A DNA stretch of 28,595 nucleotides from UBA1435 sp041663285 (GTDB lineage Bacteria > Patescibacteriota > Microgenomatia > UBA12405): NCBI GenBank assembly GCA_041663285.1, contig JBAZSP010000016.1:1-28595 (forward strand), given 5' to 3'. Position numbers and translations under genes: made by a program. Positions within the stretch are counted from its first letter, which is position 1, and each line of letters begins with the position of its first letter. Positions 7,580 through 14,813 of the stretch are shown in pieces. The notes below the pieces were generated by a model. It had not been told where the DNA came from and searched no databases. It was given only the letters and a program-made list of their open reading frames with translations.

Positions 7580-8752
7580 TTATTTGACTATCTCGATGAT
7601 GGTACCGGCTCCAACGGTTAAACCACCTTCGCGGAGAGCAAATCTTTGGCCGGTTTGCATAGCTACCGGCTTGATAAGAGTAACTGAAACGGCGGCATTG
7701 TCGCCCGGCATAACCATTTCCATGCCTTCGGGGAGTTTGATGTCGCCGGTAACGTCAGTGGTCCGAATAAAGACCTGAGGACGATAACCGTTAAAGATAG
7801 GAGTATGCCGACCGCCTTCTTCCTTTTTTAAGAGATAAATTTGAGCCTTAAATTCGGTATGAGGAGTAATGCTACCTGGTTTGGCTAATACCTGTCCCCG
7901 CTCGATATCGTCTTTTTCAACTCCGCGGAGAAGTATGCCAACATTGTCGCCGGCTTGACCCTGATCAAGAGACTTATGGAACATCTCGACACCGGTTACA
8001 ACCGATTTCTTGGTATCACGTAAACCGACAATTTCGATTTCTTCGTTAACTTTGACAACACCAGTCTCGATTCTACCAGTGGCCACAGTGCCACGACCTT
8101 TGATCGAAAAAACGTCTTCAACCGGCAAAAGGAAAGGTTTATCAAGCTCACGCTTAGGCTCAGGAATAAAAGTATCTAAGGCATCCATCAACTTCTTGAT
8201 TGATTCAACCCCGTCCGGATCACCATTTAAAGCTTTGAGGGCTGATCCACGGATAATCGGAGTTTCATCGCCCGGGTAACCGTACTTTTTTAAGAGATCA
8301 CGGATTTCCATTTCGACTAAATCTAAGAATTCAGGATCGGTGACTAAATCAACTTTGTTAAGATAGACAATCAGAGCCGGAACGTTTACCTGGTTGGCCA
8401 GGAGTACGTGTTCTCGGGTTTGAGGCATTGGGCCATCGGGAGCGGAGACAACCAAAATAGCACCATCCATTTGGGCGGCACCGGTAATCATGTTTTTTAC
8501 ATAGTCTGCGTGCCCCGGGCAGTCAATGTGGGCGTAATGCCTTTTGTCGGACTCGTATTCAAGATGGGAAATGGCGATAGTAACGATCTTGGAGGCGTCA
8601 CGGACAGTACCGCCTTTGGCAATATCGGCGTAAGACTTGGGATTGCCTTGAACTTTACTAATGGCGGCTGATAAGGTGGTTTTACCGTGATCAACGTGCC
8701 CAATAGTACCAACATTAACATGGGGTTTGGTTCTTTGAAAAGTACCTGCCAT
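7580..8752 (-). CDS. tuf: Elongation factor Tu with divergent switch I
   Basis: The 390-residue GTPase delivers aminoacyl-tRNA to the ribosome. The G motifs are clear: GHVDHGKTT (residues 18-26), DCPGHADYVKNMITGAAQMD (78 onward), NKVD and RGSALKA. Domains 2 and 3 are intact to the C-terminus. Switch I is odd. Where EF-Tu normally has a segment ending EKARGITINTSH, this protein has AKGGTVRDASKIVTIAISH (about residues 45-63), roughly 2 residues longer. The Mg-binding Thr is kept (Thr58), but RGI is replaced by KIV. The flanking sequence is normal and other frames do not restore the motif, so a sequencing frameshift is unlikely. A promoter at 8830-8858 and a Shine-Dalgarno at 8760-8767 precede the gene. 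Confidence 0.97.
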   Translation of the reverse strand: MAGTFQRTKPHVNVGTIGHVDHGKTTLSAAISKVQGNPKSYADIAKGGTVRDASKIVTIAISHLEYESDKRHYAHIDCPGHADYVKNMITGAAQMDGAILVVSAPDGPMPQTREHVLLANQVNVPALIVYLNKVDLVTDPEFLDLVEMEIRDLLKKYGYPGDETPIIRGSALKALNGDPDGVESIKKLMDALDTFIPEPKRELDKPFLLPVEDVFSIKGRGTVATGRIETGVVKVNEEIEIVGLRDTKKSVVTGVEMFHKSLDQGQAGDNVGILLRGVEKDDIERGQVLAKPGSITPHTEFKAQIYLLKKEEGGRHTPIFNGYRPQVFIRTTDVTGDIKLPEGMEMVMPGDNAAVSVTLIKPVAMQTGQRFALREGGLTVGAGTIIEIVK

Positions 8753-8759
8753 TTTTATA

Positions 8760-8767
8760 CTCCTTTT
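8760..8767 (-). promoter_or_regulatory. Shine-Dalgarno site of tuf
   Basis: On the reverse strand AAAAGGAG lies 7 nt upstream of the tuf ATG. It is a near-perfect anti-16S match at ideal spacing. Most starts in this window lack such a motif, so it marks tuf as a strongly initiated gene. Confidence 0.8.
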
Positions 8768-8775
8768 ATTATTTG

Positions 8776-8790
8776 GTCTTTATTAAAGAC
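8776..8790 (-). promoter_or_regulatory. Leader hairpin in the tuf 5' UTR
   Basis: A perfect inverted repeat, GTCTTT-AAT-AAAGAC on the transcribed strand (6-bp stem, 3-nt loop), lies about 10 nt upstream of the tuf Shine-Dalgarno motif. It is not followed by a U-run, so it is not a standard terminator. It may affect mRNA stability or ribosome access. The stem is short and AT-rich, so it could be chance. Confidence 0.35.
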
Positions 8791-8829
8791 TTATAAAAAA
8801 TATTAATAATTAGCTTAAAATGCTTTAGA

Positions 8830-8858
8830 ATTGTAACAACTAATATGTAGCTTTGCAA
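8830..8858 (-). promoter_or_regulatory. Sigma-70-type promoter of tuf
   Basis: On the reverse strand TTGCAA (8858-8853) is separated by exactly 17 nt from TACAAT (8835-8830), giving 4/6 and 5/6 matches to the housekeeping consensus. Transcription would start near 8823 and leave a leader of about 70 nt containing the hairpin and the Shine-Dalgarno site. It lies in the 123-nt gap between fusA and tuf and would drive tuf plus the S10/spc genes. Confidence 0.55.
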
Positions 8859-8875
8859 GAAATAAAAATACTTTG

Positions 8876-10984
8876 CTATTTTGACGCCTTTAGGGGGGTG
8901 GTAAGCTTTTCCTGGATATCGCGTGGAACCGGGTCATAGTGACTTGGCTCCATATAGAAAGAACCCCGGCCTTGGGTAAGGGAACGAATAACGGTAGCGT
9001 AACCCCGGACAGCTTCAAGAGGGATAAGACAGTTGATGGTAGTAAAGCCAAACGATTCGTTGGTACCGGAAATTTGACCACGTCGGGAAGATAGGTCACC
9101 AATGACAGTACCTAAGAATTCCGACGGAGTGGCTACCTCCATCTTCATTATAGGCTCCAGAATCAGGGGCTTGGCCTGAACGAAAGCGTCTTTGATAGCG
9201 TAGGAACCGGCTAACTTAAAGGCCATTTCTGAAGAGTCAACGTCGTGATAGGAACCATCGAAAACACTAACTTTGACATCGACAGCCGGAAAGCCGGCCA
9301 GAATACCTTTTTGGAGAGTTTCTTTGACTCCTTTTTCGATAGCCGGAATAAAGTTAGCAGGAATTATGCCACCTTTAATAGCGTTGACAAACTCAATACC
9401 CTCTCCCCTATTTTTGGGCTCGATTCTGATTTTGCAGTGTCCGTATTGGCCGTGGCCGCCGGACTGATGAATATATTTTCCTTCACCGTCGGAATCGGCG
9501 GAGATGGTTTCGCGGTAGGCAACCTGGGGGGCACCGGTTTTGACATTGACGCCAAACTCACGCTTAAGGCGATCAACCACGATTTCAAGATAAAGCTCGC
9601 CCATACCGGCAATAATGGTCTGACCCGTTTCCTGGTTATAGGAAACTTTAAAGGTCGGATCTTCTGAAGAAAGACGGTAAAGAGCCTGGCTCATTTTTTC
9701 CTGATCATCGGTAGTTTCGGGCTCGATAGATAAGGATATAACCGGATCGGGAAATTGAATGGGCGACAGGGATATCGGGGCATTTTTGTCGCAGAGGGTA
9801 TCGCCGGTAAAGGACTCTTTGAGACCAATACAGGCGATTATTTCGCCAGCAAAACCTTCTTCGATACCTTCTCTTTTGTCGGCATGCATCAGTAATAAAC
9901 GGCCTATCCTTTCTGTTTTCTTACGGGTACTATTATATACTTCCATGCCGGTTTTGATGCTCCCAGAGTAAATGCGGACGTAAGATAAAGTGCCAACATG
10001 GGGATCGGATTGAACTTTGAATAACATTCCGGAAAAAGGCTCGGTTTTGAAGGGCTTGCGCATAACCTTTTCTTCGGTGTTGACGTCGAAACCTTCGATA
10101 GGCGGAAGATCGGTGGGACAAGGTAAGTAATCAATTATGGCGTCAAGAATTGGGTGGATGCCCTTGTTGCGCCAGGCAGCACCGCAAAAGACCGGGAATA
10201 AACGGCGGGAAATGGTGGCCCGACGAAGAGCCGATTTTAACTCTGCGTTAGTAATTTCCTGGTCGTTTAAAAACTTTTCCATTAACGATTCATCTTCGCC
10301 GGCGATTTTTTCTATCATATTTTGCCTGGCTTTTTGAGCCGCTTCCTGATAATCCGGAGAAATGTCTTTGACGGTAAATTCCATGCCCTCATCGTCTTTG
10401 TCGTAAACAATCATTTGCATGGCCATAAGGTCGATAACACCGACAAAACTGTGCTCTTCACCGATGGGAATAACCAATGGGACAATTGGTGCCCGAAGCT
10501 TTAGCCGGATACTCTCAAGAGTTTTTTCGAAAGAAGCACCTACTTTGTCCATTTTGTTAACAAAGGCGATGCGAGGTACCTGATATTTGTCGGCCTGACG
10601 CCAGACAGTTTCGGATTGAGCCTGAACTCCGGCATTGCCGTCGAAAATCATGATAGCCCCGTCAAGGACACGAAGTGATCTTTCTACTTCGGCAGTAAAA
10701 TCAACGTGACCAGGAGTGTCGATAATATTGATACGATAGTTTTTCCAAAAAGTAGTAATACAAGCTGACTGGATGGTAATCCCGCGCTCCCGCTCCTGAA
10801 CCATGGAGTCGGTGGTGGTAGTACCTTCGTCGACAGAGCCGATTTTGTGAATTTTGCCGGTATAAAAAAGCAACCTTTCGGTGGTGGTAGTTTTGCCACC
10901 ATCAATGTGGGCAATAATACCGATATTGCGCACTAATTCCATAGGTACGTCCCGATTTTTAGTTAATTTGATTGCATCAGCCAT
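8876..10984 (-). CDS. fusA: Elongation factor G
   Basis: The 702-residue translocase GTPase has all five domains. The G domain shows AHIDGGKTTTTE (about residues 25-36; the usual AHIDAGKTT with Ala changed to Gly), a normal switch I ending in QERERGITI, DTPGHVDF at 89-96, and NKMD. The EF-G domain IV and V signatures QSGGHGQYGHCKIRIEP and LEPIMKMEVATPSEFLGTVI follow. The start at 10984 gives 14 residues before the conserved MELVRNIGI; a shorter start at 10942 is possible. The gene has its own promoter and leader and lacks a Shine-Dalgarno motif. It is separated from rpsG by the rhamnose cassette and the FAD gene, unlike the usual str operon. Confidence 0.98.
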   Translation of the reverse strand: MADAIKLTKNRDVPMELVRNIGIIAHIDGGKTTTTERLLFYTGKIHKIGSVDEGTTTTDSMVQERERGITIQSACITTFWKNYRINIIDTPGHVDFTAEVERSLRVLDGAIMIFDGNAGVQAQSETVWRQADKYQVPRIAFVNKMDKVGASFEKTLESIRLKLRAPIVPLVIPIGEEHSFVGVIDLMAMQMIVYDKDDEGMEFTVKDISPDYQEAAQKARQNMIEKIAGEDESLMEKFLNDQEITNAELKSALRRATISRRLFPVFCGAAWRNKGIHPILDAIIDYLPCPTDLPPIEGFDVNTEEKVMRKPFKTEPFSGMLFKVQSDPHVGTLSYVRIYSGSIKTGMEVYNSTRKKTERIGRLLLMHADKREGIEEGFAGEIIACIGLKESFTGDTLCDKNAPISLSPIQFPDPVISLSIEPETTDDQEKMSQALYRLSSEDPTFKVSYNQETGQTIIAGMGELYLEIVVDRLKREFGVNVKTGAPQVAYRETISADSDGEGKYIHQSGGHGQYGHCKIRIEPKNRGEGIEFVNAIKGGIIPANFIPAIEKGVKETLQKGILAGFPAVDVKVSVFDGSYHDVDSSEMAFKLAGSYAIKDAFVQAKPLILEPIMKMEVATPSEFLGTVIGDLSSRRGQISGTNESFGFTTINCLIPLEAVRGYATVIRSLTQGRGSFYMEPSHYDPVPRDIQEKLTTPLKASK

Positions 10985-10995
10985 AATTTTGTAAA

Positions 10996-11023
10996 CAAAA
11001 AACTGTCACATTCCTGCAACAGT
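10996..11023 (-). promoter_or_regulatory. Terminator-like hairpin in the fusA leader
   Basis: On the reverse strand ACTGT (11023-11019) and ACAGT (11006-11002) can pair around a 12-nt loop and are followed directly by six T residues. It lies just downstream of the predicted fusA transcription start and about 12 nt before the ATG. It could be an attenuator or a 5'-end stabiliser. The stem has only 5 bp, so support is modest. Confidence 0.35.
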
Positions 11024-11030
11024 GAATATC

Positions 11031-11063
11031 ATTGTATATTAGCATGAGGAAGCAGGTTTGCAA
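11031..11063 (-). promoter_or_regulatory. Probable promoter of fusA
   Basis: On the reverse strand TACAAT (11036-11031) is a 5/6 match to the -10 box, with an overlapping TATACA two bases upstream. A TTGCAA, the same -35-like hexamer as at tuf, lies at 11063-11058, but the spacing is 19-21 nt rather than 17. The location in the divergent 121-nt gap between fusA and the FAD gene supports a promoter; the exact hexamers are uncertain. Confidence 0.4.
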
Positions 11064-11089
11064 GAAGCGGTAAGACCAAAAAAGTAAGC

Positions 11090-11095
11090 TATACT
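11090..11095 (+). promoter_or_regulatory. Possible -10 element of the FAD oxidoreductase gene
   Basis: TATACT lies 10 nt upstream of the ATG at 11106. If used, transcription would begin within a few bases of the start codon, giving a leaderless or nearly leaderless mRNA. No convincing -35 hexamer is seen at normal spacing. Confidence 0.3.
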
Positions 11096-11105
11096 AAGCT
11101 TATAT

Positions 11106-12365
11106 ATGAAGATAGCGATAATTGGTGGTGGGGTCGGAGGACTGGTTATCGGATATAGGATGGCGCAAAAAGGGCACAGGGTAGTGATATATGAAAAGAA
11201 AAATTTTTTGGGAGGGTTGATGGCCGGAGAAAAACAGGGAAATATTTTTTTGGAAAAAACATACCATCATATCTTTAAGAGCGATAAGTACGCAATTAAA
11301 TTAATTGAGGAGCTGGGATTTAAAAATAAACTGAAGTGGCACAAAAGCTCGATGGCCATTTATTGGCAGGGTAAATTTTACCCGTTTGTTACGCCGAAGG
11401 ACTTACTAACGTTTGAGCCGTTGAATATCTTTGACAAATTTAGGTTGGGATTAGTCACCTTGTATCTACAAAAAACAAATAAGTGGAAAAAGTTTGAGAA
11501 TATTGAAGCATATAAATGGATGGAAAAATGGTGTGGTAAAAGGGCGTACCAAGTAATTTGGGAACCTCTACTACGTGGTAAGTTCCACGACTTTTATAAA
11601 GAAGTTTCAATGGCTTGGCTATGGGCTAGAATTCATGTAAGGGCAAACTCTAAAGAAAAAGGAGAGTCAGAAGAAAAACTGGGATATCTTCATGGCGGAT
11701 TCCAGCAAATAACCGAAAAACTGGCAAGAGAGATTGTAAGAATGGGTGGAGAAGTTAAGACCGGAGTTGAAATAAAAAGTTTTGGTGAAATAAAGGCCGA
11801 TAGAATAATCGCAACCGTACCAAACCAGCCGTTAGCTAAAGCTTTTAATAATAAAATATATCCTAAGCTGCATCGAAAGTTAACCGCGGTTAATTACCTG
11901 GGGGCGATTAACGTTGTTTTTGAATCCCAACAGAACTTGTCGGAATACTATTGGCACAATATTAACGACCTGAATTCGCCGTTTTTGGCGTTTATCCAGC
12001 ATACCAATTTAGTCGGGAGAACAGAGTATGGGGGTAATAACATTTATTATTTAGGGACTTATGTGCCCCACGATCATAGGTACTTCGAGCTAGACGACAA
12101 AGAAATAATTATAGAATTTACCCAATACCTAAAACGGATATTTCCCGAGTTTGATATTGACAAGGCCAGAAATATTAGAGTTTGCAAGCTAAAATTCGCC
12201 CAACAAGTAGTGACGAAAAACTACAGCGCTAAGCTAATACCGAGAAAGTTACCAATAAAAAACGTATATCTGTCCAATTTTGCCCAAATTTACCCTGAAG
12301 ATAGGGGGATAAATTACGCGATTCGGGAAGCGGAAAAAATGGTCGGTTTTTTGGGATTAAAATAA
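11106..12365 (+). CDS. FAD-dependent oxidoreductase, protoporphyrinogen-oxidase/amine-oxidase superfamily
   Basis: This 419-residue protein opens with a Rossmann dinucleotide fold: MKIAIIGGGVGGL, with GGGVGG at residues 7-12, the acidic ribose-binding Glu at 30, and a following LGGLMAGEKQG. The C-terminal FAD contact NVYLSNFAQIYPEDRGINYA is also typical of the flavin amine oxidase/HemY-like superfamily. The substrate cannot be told from sequence. Heme synthesis is unlikely in a reduced genome with no heme genes nearby, and the adjacent dTDP-rhamnose genes suggest a role in surface sugar or lipid metabolism, which is inference only. It is alone on the plus strand between fusA and rfbD. Its TAA abuts the rfbD stop codon with no spacer. 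Confidence 0.85.
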   Translation: MKIAIIGGGVGGLVIGYRMAQKGHRVVIYEKKNFLGGLMAGEKQGNIFLEKTYHHIFKSDKYAIKLIEELGFKNKLKWHKSSMAIYWQGKFYPFVTPKDLLTFEPLNIFDKFRLGLVTLYLQKTNKWKKFENIEAYKWMEKWCGKRAYQVIWEPLLRGKFHDFYKEVSMAWLWARIHVRANSKEKGESEEKLGYLHGGFQQITEKLAREIVRMGGEVKTGVEIKSFGEIKADRIIATVPNQPLAKAFNNKIYPKLHRKLTAVNYLGAINVVFESQQNLSEYYWHNINDLNSPFLAFIQHTNLVGRTEYGGNNIYYLGTYVPHDHRYFELDDKEIIIEFTQYLKRIFPEFDIDKARNIRVCKLKFAQQVVTKNYSAKLIPRKLPIKNVYLSNFAQIYPEDRGINYAIREAEKMVGFLGLK

Positions 12366-13259
12366 TTACGAGGTTTGCTCCTTTAAGGTAGCTAAACCTT
12401 CTTTGATTGTTTTCATAAAGATCCCCAATTCAGAAATTTTTTGATTGGAAAGAGACAAGTTGGCTTGCCAGGGGCGGGAGCCGGGAGACTGGGAGGCTTG
12501 GTAACCGACCAGGGTCGACGGTTGAATTATCGATTTGTCGAAACCAAAAACCTCGGCAATTACCTGACAAAGATCGTACGGTGATTGAGAAGAAGAACCA
12601 ACTAAATGAAAAATGCCAGTGCTTTTTTGGGTCAGTAGATATTTAAGGCCGTAGGCAATATCGTCGACAAAAGTGGGAGTGGTGAGCTGATCTGTCCATT
12701 GTGGGTATAACTTACCAGCACGAAAACCGTCAATAATTTTCCGGACGATATCTTTTTTGAGCTGATAATCAGCCCGATAAGGAAAGGCAATGCGGGTAAC
12801 GGCAGCCGGAATACCGGATTCTAAGATAATTTTCTCACCTAAATATTTTGTTTGACCATACCATTCGATTGGATTGGGATCATCGTTTTCGGTATAAGCA
12901 CCCCTTTTTTGACCGTCAAAAACAAAATCGGTAGAAATGTATATCAGGTATTTTGAGTGTTTCTGGCAAAGGTCGAGGATATTTTTGGTCCCTTCGACAT
13001 TAAGTCGGTAGCATAAGCCGGTTTTGTCACCACGTTGAAGCCACGCGGCATTAGTGTCAGTAAACCCGGCAAAGTGGATTACGGCCTTTGCGTCGTTGTG
13101 GCTAATGAAAGAGTTGTTAAGGTTGGGATAATCCAAGATATCAACATGAGTGTCCAGGGAAAAATCAACAAAATTATAATCGGCGGAAAGAAGTTGAGCT
13201 ACCCTGGAACCAACCATCCCGGACAAACCGGTAGCAATTATTTTTTGTTTGGCGGTCAA
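12366..13259 (-). CDS. rfbD: dTDP-4-dehydrorhamnose reductase (RmlD-like), TTG start
   Basis: This 297-residue extended SDR has the NAD(P)-binding motif ATGLSGMVGSRVAQLL near the N-terminus, STDFVFDG around residue 110, and the catalytic YxxxK in WYGQTKYLGE around 133-142. RmlD reduces dTDP-4-keto-L-rhamnose to dTDP-L-rhamnose, the last step of the pathway. Placement after rfbB and rfbC supports the call. A general NAD-dependent epimerase is the alternative. The start is a TTG 5 nt after the rfbC stop; the next ATG would cut into the nucleotide-binding loop. Its 3' end abuts the convergent FAD gene. Confidence 0.87.
   Translation of the reverse strand: MTAKQKIIATGLSGMVGSRVAQLLSADYNFVDFSLDTHVDILDYPNLNNSFISHNDAKAVIHFAGFTDTNAAWLQRGDKTGLCYRLNVEGTKNILDLCQKHSKYLIYISTDFVFDGQKRGAYTENDDPNPIEWYGQTKYLGEKIILESGIPAAVTRIAFPYRADYQLKKDIVRKIIDGFRAGKLYPQWTDQLTTPTFVDDIAYGLKYLLTQKSTGIFHLVGSSSQSPYDLCQVIAEVFGFDKSIIQPSTLVGYQASQSPGSRPWQANLSLSNQKISELGIFMKTIKEGLATLKEQTS
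12371..12399 (+). terminator. Possible terminator of the FAD gene, embedded in the rfbD 3' end
   Basis: Five nt after the FAD gene stop, AGGTTT (12371-12376) and AAACCT (12394-12399) can pair. The stem extends through GCT/AGC with one bulged T. It is followed by a T-rich stretch (TCTTTGATTGTTTT). Because the two genes abut, a plus-strand terminator would have to lie inside the rfbD coding sequence. The U-tract is interrupted, so confidence is low. Confidence 0.35.
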
Positions 13260-13264
13260 AGAAA

Positions 13265-13795
13265 TTAACTAAATTTATAAGACGGCCATGCTTGATCCTT
13301 GGCCGAAAGGATGGGATCTGAAACCGGCCAGGGAATCTGAAGAGAGGGATCGTTATAAATGATCCCGCCTTCGGCTTCCTGGTGATAAAAATCAGAGCAT
13401 TTGTATAAAAAATTGACTGTTTCGGAAAGGACACAAAAACCATGGGCAAAACCAGCAGGGACATAAAGCATCAAATGGTTTTCGGAGGAAAGATTTACAG
13501 AATAATACTGACCAAAAGTTGGAGAGTCGGGCCGAATATCGACCGCAACGTCAAAAACCTCACCAGTAACAACCCTAATCAGTTTGGCTTGGGCAAAGGG
13601 AGGGTTTTGAAAGTGAAGGCCCCGCAAAATATTTTTTTGGGAATAAGAATGATTATCCTGGACGAAGTTGACATCAATACCGTTCTGGTTAAATTCTTTT
13701 TGGTTATAGGATTCGAGAAAATAACCCCGTTCGTCGGAGAATACTTTTGGCTCAATCAGAAAGAGACCATCCAGAGGAGTGGGGATAAAGTTCAT
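13265..13795 (-). CDS. rfbC: dTDP-4-dehydrorhamnose 3,5-epimerase (RmlC)
   Basis: The 176-residue cupin has the normal RmlC length. It begins with PLDGLFLIEPKVFSDERGYF, then QDNHSYSQKNILRGLHFQ, whose His is the catalytic base in the family, then GEVFDVAVDIRPDSPTFGQY and YVPAGFAHGFCVLSE. It converts dTDP-4-keto-6-deoxyglucose to dTDP-4-keto-L-rhamnose in the cytoplasm. The gene lies 7 nt after rfbB and 5 nt before rfbD. No Shine-Dalgarno motif is present. Confidence 0.96.
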   Translation of the reverse strand: MNFIPTPLDGLFLIEPKVFSDERGYFLESYNQKEFNQNGIDVNFVQDNHSYSQKNILRGLHFQNPPFAQAKLIRVVTGEVFDVAVDIRPDSPTFGQYYSVNLSSENHLMLYVPAGFAHGFCVLSETVNFLYKCSDFYHQEAEGGIIYNDPSLQIPWPVSDPILSAKDQAWPSYKFS

Positions 13796-13802
13796 AGGAA
13801 GT

Positions 13803-14810
13803 TTACTTTGGCTGATTTAATTTTTGGTAAAATTTTTCGGCTTCGACCTTGGCAGCTCGCCACCACGGCTCATTAGCCTTATACCAATCGACGGTAGCTT
13901 TTAGGCCTGATTCGAGATCGTACTTGGGTTGCCAATGTAGTTCCTGCTGGATTTTGGACCAATCAACGGAGTAATTATCGTGAGCCGGGCGATCAGGCAC
14001 AAACTCAATCCAACTATCGTCCAACTTAAATATTTTTAATAGAGTCTTAACAATATCAATGTTTCGGGTGCCGCCTTTTAGACCGCCAACACAATAAGTC
14101 TGGCCGATTACGCCATTTAAGAAAACGGCTTCTATTGCACTACAATGATCTTCGACAAAAAGCCAGTCACGCAGGTTTAAGCCCTGACCGTAAACGGGTA
14201 TTTTGTGGCCATCGATAAGGTTGGTGATAACCCGAGGAATAAACTTTTCCGGGTGTTGATAGGGGCCGTAATTATTGGAGCAATTGGTGATAGTTATGGG
14301 TAAGTTAAAAGTTTTGCTAAAAGCACGGACAAAATGATCAGCCGAAGCCTTGGAGGCCGAATATGGGCTGGAGGGTGAATAGGGTGTGGATTCGGTAAAC
14401 TGGTCGGCAGAGTCAAGACCTATAGAGCCAAAAACTTCGTCAGTGGAAATATGATGAAAGCGAGGAGTATGAAATGTATGGGCGGCTTTAAGTAAGGTAT
14501 AAGTGCCTAAGACGTTAGTTTTAACAAAAAGTAACGGATCATGGATGGAACGGTCGACGTGAGATTCAGCGGCAAAGTGAATAATAGCATCCGCCTGCGG
14601 TACTAGTTGGTCAATCAAGGCGGAATCACAAATATCGCCTTTGATAAATTTATAATTTGCCGATGTTTCGATGTCTTTCAAGCTGTCCTGGTTGGCGGCA
14701 TAGGTTAAATTATCCAAGTTAAAAATAAAATCATCGGGATGTTTAGAAATCCAATAGTGGATAAAATTACTACCAATAAAACCCAATCCACCGGTAATAA
14801 GGATTTTCAT
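13803..14810 (-). CDS. rfbB: dTDP-glucose 4,6-dehydratase (RmlB)
   Basis: This 335-residue extended SDR has the NAD-binding TGGLGFIGSN at residues 6-15, HFAAESHVDRS near 78-88, the active-site STDEVFG, and YSASKASADHFVRA with the catalytic Tyr-x3-Lys. NCSNNYGPYQHPEKFIPRVI is diagnostic for RmlB. It makes dTDP-4-keto-6-deoxyglucose, the first committed step toward dTDP-L-rhamnose. RmlA, the thymidylyltransferase that supplies dTDP-glucose, is not in this window. The gene lies 3 nt after the LytR_C protein gene, in the operon that begins with rpoB. Confidence 0.97.
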   Translation of the reverse strand: MKILITGGLGFIGSNFIHYWISKHPDDFIFNLDNLTYAANQDSLKDIETSANYKFIKGDICDSALIDQLVPQADAIIHFAAESHVDRSIHDPLLFVKTNVLGTYTLLKAAHTFHTPRFHHISTDEVFGSIGLDSADQFTESTPYSPSSPYSASKASADHFVRAFSKTFNLPITITNCSNNYGPYQHPEKFIPRVITNLIDGHKIPVYGQGLNLRDWLFVEDHCSAIEAVFLNGVIGQTYCVGGLKGGTRNIDIVKTLLKIFKLDDSWIEFVPDRPAHDNYSVDWSKIQQELHWQPKYDLESGLKATVDWYKANEPWWRAAKVEAEKFYQKLNQPK

Positions 14811-14813
14811 AAT

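Noticed and set aside
8497..8721. Open frame on the minus strand overlapping tuf, considered as evidence of a frameshift in switch I
   Set aside because: Its translation does not contain the missing RGITI motif, and the tuf frame is continuous with conserved sequence on both sides.
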